7,750 nucleotides of DNA from Sphaerochaetaceae bacterium (lineage in GTDB: Bacteria > Spirochaetota > Spirochaetia > Sphaerochaetales > Sphaerochaetaceae). Shown in pieces: positions 7,001 to 7,750 of the stretch. The position numbers and the translations under genes are program-made. The stretch covers positions 1 through 7,750 of the forward strand of contig JALNVT010000120.1 in NCBI GenBank assembly GCA_023231265.1, read 5' to 3'. Within the stretch, counting starts at the first letter, position 1. Each line of letters begins with the position of its first letter. The notes beneath the pieces were generated by a model. That model searched no databases, had not been told where the DNA came from, and saw only the letters and a program-made list of their open reading frames with translations.

Positions 7001-7515
7001 TTATTTGAAAACAAAAGAAACTTTGTTAGATCTGTAGATACATAGGATAGGGTCAGATCTTCATTCATAGAAAAGCTGATGAGTCCACCAGGTATCTTAA
7101 TTTTATCAGATAGCAGTGCTGTTTCAATATTGTCAATTTTAAATGATCCATTCTTTTTATTGGTCAGAATCTTCAATTCAATCAATGACTTCTTATCTTT
7201 TTCATTGAAGATGCCCAAGGTGAGGGTGGCACCATAGAAGGCTGATGATATTTTTGATATGCTGAGTTCAGTTTCTAAGGGATCTGTATTTATGTTCTCA
7301 ATATCATATTGATCAATGAGATATCTATGCAATTCCTCTCTTCTTCCAATAGACAGACGAACACTCTTCTTTGATATATTATCAACCCATGTAAAATGGT
7401 CAGATAAAAATTCAATTGAAGAGTGAAAATTTGAATTGCCAAATAAAGAAGTGGCAAAAGATTGTATGAGTAATGTATTTTTTTGAGTATCATCAAAATC
7501 TGTTCTGTTATTCAT
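4030..7515 (-). CDS. Soluble hybrid sensor histidine kinase with NTF2/SnoaL-like and several PAS domains and a receiver
   Basis: From the ATG at 7515 the protein has 1161 residues. Residues about 15-137 resemble an NTF2/SnoaL-like fold (FLSDHFTWVD, then the strand GSFKIDNIETALL). PAS-like units follow at about 140-250, 265-375 (FWKDIDGRYLGINPA) and 390-508 (YYIKDADLRFEKANKSL). Two weaker PAS-like units lie at about 525-645 and 647-762. The kinase core starts after a helical linker: H box FLARMSHDMRTPL with phospho-acceptor H797, N box LLTNAIKYTP with N914, G1 DNGIGM at 947-952, F box MFDKF at 960-964, G2 GGSGLGLF at 976-983. The receiver (about 1040-1155) has acidic E1046/D1047, phospho-acceptor D1090, S1118 and K1140. 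All catalytic residues are present; no Hpt domain follows, so the phosphoryl group should go to a separate partner. No membrane segment is seen, so it should sense a cytoplasmic signal; which one is unknown. A GTG at 7614 would add 33 residues with a hydrophobic start, but it has no ribosome site and lies upstream of the best promoter. No partner regulator is next to it. Confidence 0.95.
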   Translation of the reverse strand: MNNRTDFDDTQKNTLLIQSFATSLFGNSNFHSSIEFLSDHFTWVDNISKKSVRLSIGRREELHRYLIDQYDIENINTDPLETELSISKISSAFYGATLTLGIFNEKDKKSLIELKILTNKKNGSFKIDNIETALLSDKIKIPGGLISFSMNEDLTLSYVSTDLTKFLLFSNKSQLTKFYDGKLINAICSDDQQRLYSYINNSFKGDRSFKVTVKIMNSLSIMQEVIITGMIARLKGNEFEIFAMISDDVECTNSMLDETVVNYSQFNEMMYSYSVPIFWKDIDGRYLGINPALQKQFQFEKFSDIIGKTDDEIYPPERLKEYKKSDDEIFSKRRAYTVLTDKNVIDGNTIYSHAYKMPYYKNNEIAGLISIIEITTVETKLKQIIVQNNVESEFIFENSENAYYIKDADLRFEKANKSLCSIFNVLEKNIVGKRLEEFSVPGINKSILKYEKQAIETKKTILIDNLYSFVKRNETKPSYFNIELTPMLNEDGEVFKLIAKFYDRTKDLETEKQLHNNYSKSIDTLNDNKILTYVRIDLETGRIIFLKQQQELIKTDDLYLDEAIIKTNAKYFVFPFERKEFMQKFSISNIQKNYGAKNKIEGEYSILFPKNNFKNIQIMVSYYTNPINNHREAVLYLIDKTVIFSQKDIFTYLIKQENEFIARISHSIDMVNLVYVNDKTDDFDDLNKTSDIDAFLTVLYKKAKDKKPTKKQWIDLCSYILKNEDESGYFIDTVDNKRKHITITNVDEHKKLILVVCKDITKMTKKDIAIQKRLKSLVDEAQRANESKSDFLARMSHDMRTPLTAIMGISDIALNEVKDEKIYKHFSDIKYSGKYLEVLLNDLLDTQNIENSKIVLNKHHVRTEDCCHGLKTIISSKIREENISFVAHCLSKKPEYIYVDDSRISEVIINLLTNAIKYTPKNGNIEWMYEFIPQDDSTVISRHTISDNGIGMSEEFQKRMFDKFSMEENIFSKAVGGSGLGLFIVKKLVHLLGGSIQCSSTLNVGTTYTVELPMELSTKENFDREMNSYDTVNTDCLFDKKILICEDIKINSMIVQKMLSQFRIKTEVATDGKQGVVAVNSNSYDAVLMDIRMPVMNGLEAASEIRKFNKQIPIIALSANAYIDDIKKSISVGMNDHLAKPIDNNKLLYTLAKHISANRKS

Positions 7516-7521
7516 TCTTCT

Positions 7522-7543
7522 TCTTCCCAATTTCTTCCCAATT
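7522..7543 (-). repeat. Perfect 11-bp tandem duplication containing the kinase ribosome-binding region
   Basis: On the minus strand the unit AATTGGGAAGA occurs twice head to tail (7543-7533 and 7532-7522), just before the kinase ATG at 7515. Each copy carries GGGAAG, a purine-rich Shine-Dalgarno-like sequence. The nearer one (7528-7523) is 7 bases from the ATG and the farther one is 18 bases away. The near copy therefore supports the start at 7515. Confidence 0.8.
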
Positions 7544-7561
7544 CTTTTAAATCCTATTTGA

Positions 7562-7590
7562 ATTATTCTTACAGATATATGCACAGGCAA
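7562..7590 (-). promoter_or_regulatory. Sigma-70-type promoter of the hybrid kinase gene
   Basis: On the minus strand the -35 is TTGCCT (7585-7590) and the -10 is AATAAT (7562-7567), spaced exactly 17 bp. The start would fall near 7555, giving a leader of about 40 bases. The -35 core TTGCC is the same as in the groES promoter. This placement argues against translation from the GTG at 7614. Confidence 0.5.
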
Positions 7591-7615
7591 ACAAATTAAA
7601 ATAATTATCAACACT

Positions 7616-7750
7616 TATTTAACAAAACAGTAATTATAAAATTTTTTAATTTAATTTGATTCTTTATGCATTTGAATTTGTAACATATAAAGAATTTATT
7701 CATAAATTACATATTGAGAGATATTATATCCTATTGGTTACAGGAATAGC
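7616..7750. other. AT-rich intergenic end of the window, with a possible rightward promoter
   Basis: No coding frame is visible on either strand. On the + strand TTCATA (7699-7704), 17 bp, TATTAT (7722-7727) could be a promoter for a divergent gene beyond the right edge. The same spot read on the minus strand holds an exact TATAAT without a convincing -35. Such matches are common in DNA this AT-rich, so the call is weak. Confidence 0.3.

Noticed and set aside
7516..7614. 33-residue hydrophobic N-terminal extension of the kinase from GTG at 7614, possibly a membrane anchor
   Set aside because: No ribosome site precedes the GTG, the best promoter lies downstream of it, and part of the extension merely translates the 11-bp duplication. 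It cannot be fully excluded.
1..7750. Mobile element, defence island, CRISPR array or structured RNA gene
   Set aside because: No transposase, integrase, regularly spaced repeats, tRNA-like folds or nuclease/toxin pairs were seen; all large genes are core or signalling functions.

Overview
The window looks like chromosomal DNA of a low-GC spirochaete, most likely a Treponema relative. The main evidence is the GroES sequence: the stretch HDKYAGTQ, the C-terminus DVLAVVE and the isolated position of groES without groEL match what is known for treponemes. A sigma-54 activator and a large soluble hybrid kinase fit but are not diagnostic. No database search was possible, so the genus is an inference.

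Layout. The left part is read rightwards: the 3' end of a sigma-54-dependent activator (1-432), a 194-residue protein of unknown function (487-1071), then, behind its own extended -10 promoter, a DinG/XPD-type iron-sulfur helicase (1159-3306). The right part is read leftwards: a soluble hybrid sensor kinase of about 1161 residues (7515 down to 4030) ending in an intrinsic terminator, then a separately promoted groES (3716 down to 3450). The helicase and groES converge on a shared bidirectional terminator at 3402-3427. No tRNA, rRNA, CRISPR array, insertion sequence or prophage signature was seen.

Start sites. Two long reading frames should be trimmed. GroES begins at 3716, not at the upstream in-frame ATG at 3761; the extension would run through the promoter-proximal palindrome. 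The kinase most likely begins at the ATG at 7515, not at the GTG at 7614, because the best promoter (TTGCCT, 17 bp, AATAAT) lies between them.

How the genes relate. They do not form one pathway. The window joins transcription control (sigma-54 activator), DNA maintenance (helicase), protein folding (GroES) and signal transduction (hybrid kinase). I found no convincing undescribed multi-gene system. The points most worth a second look are regulatory: a non-CIRCE palindrome at the predicted groES start, an 11-bp tandem duplication carrying the kinase's Shine-Dalgarno-like sequence, the layered sensor region of the kinase, and the unknown 194-residue protein.
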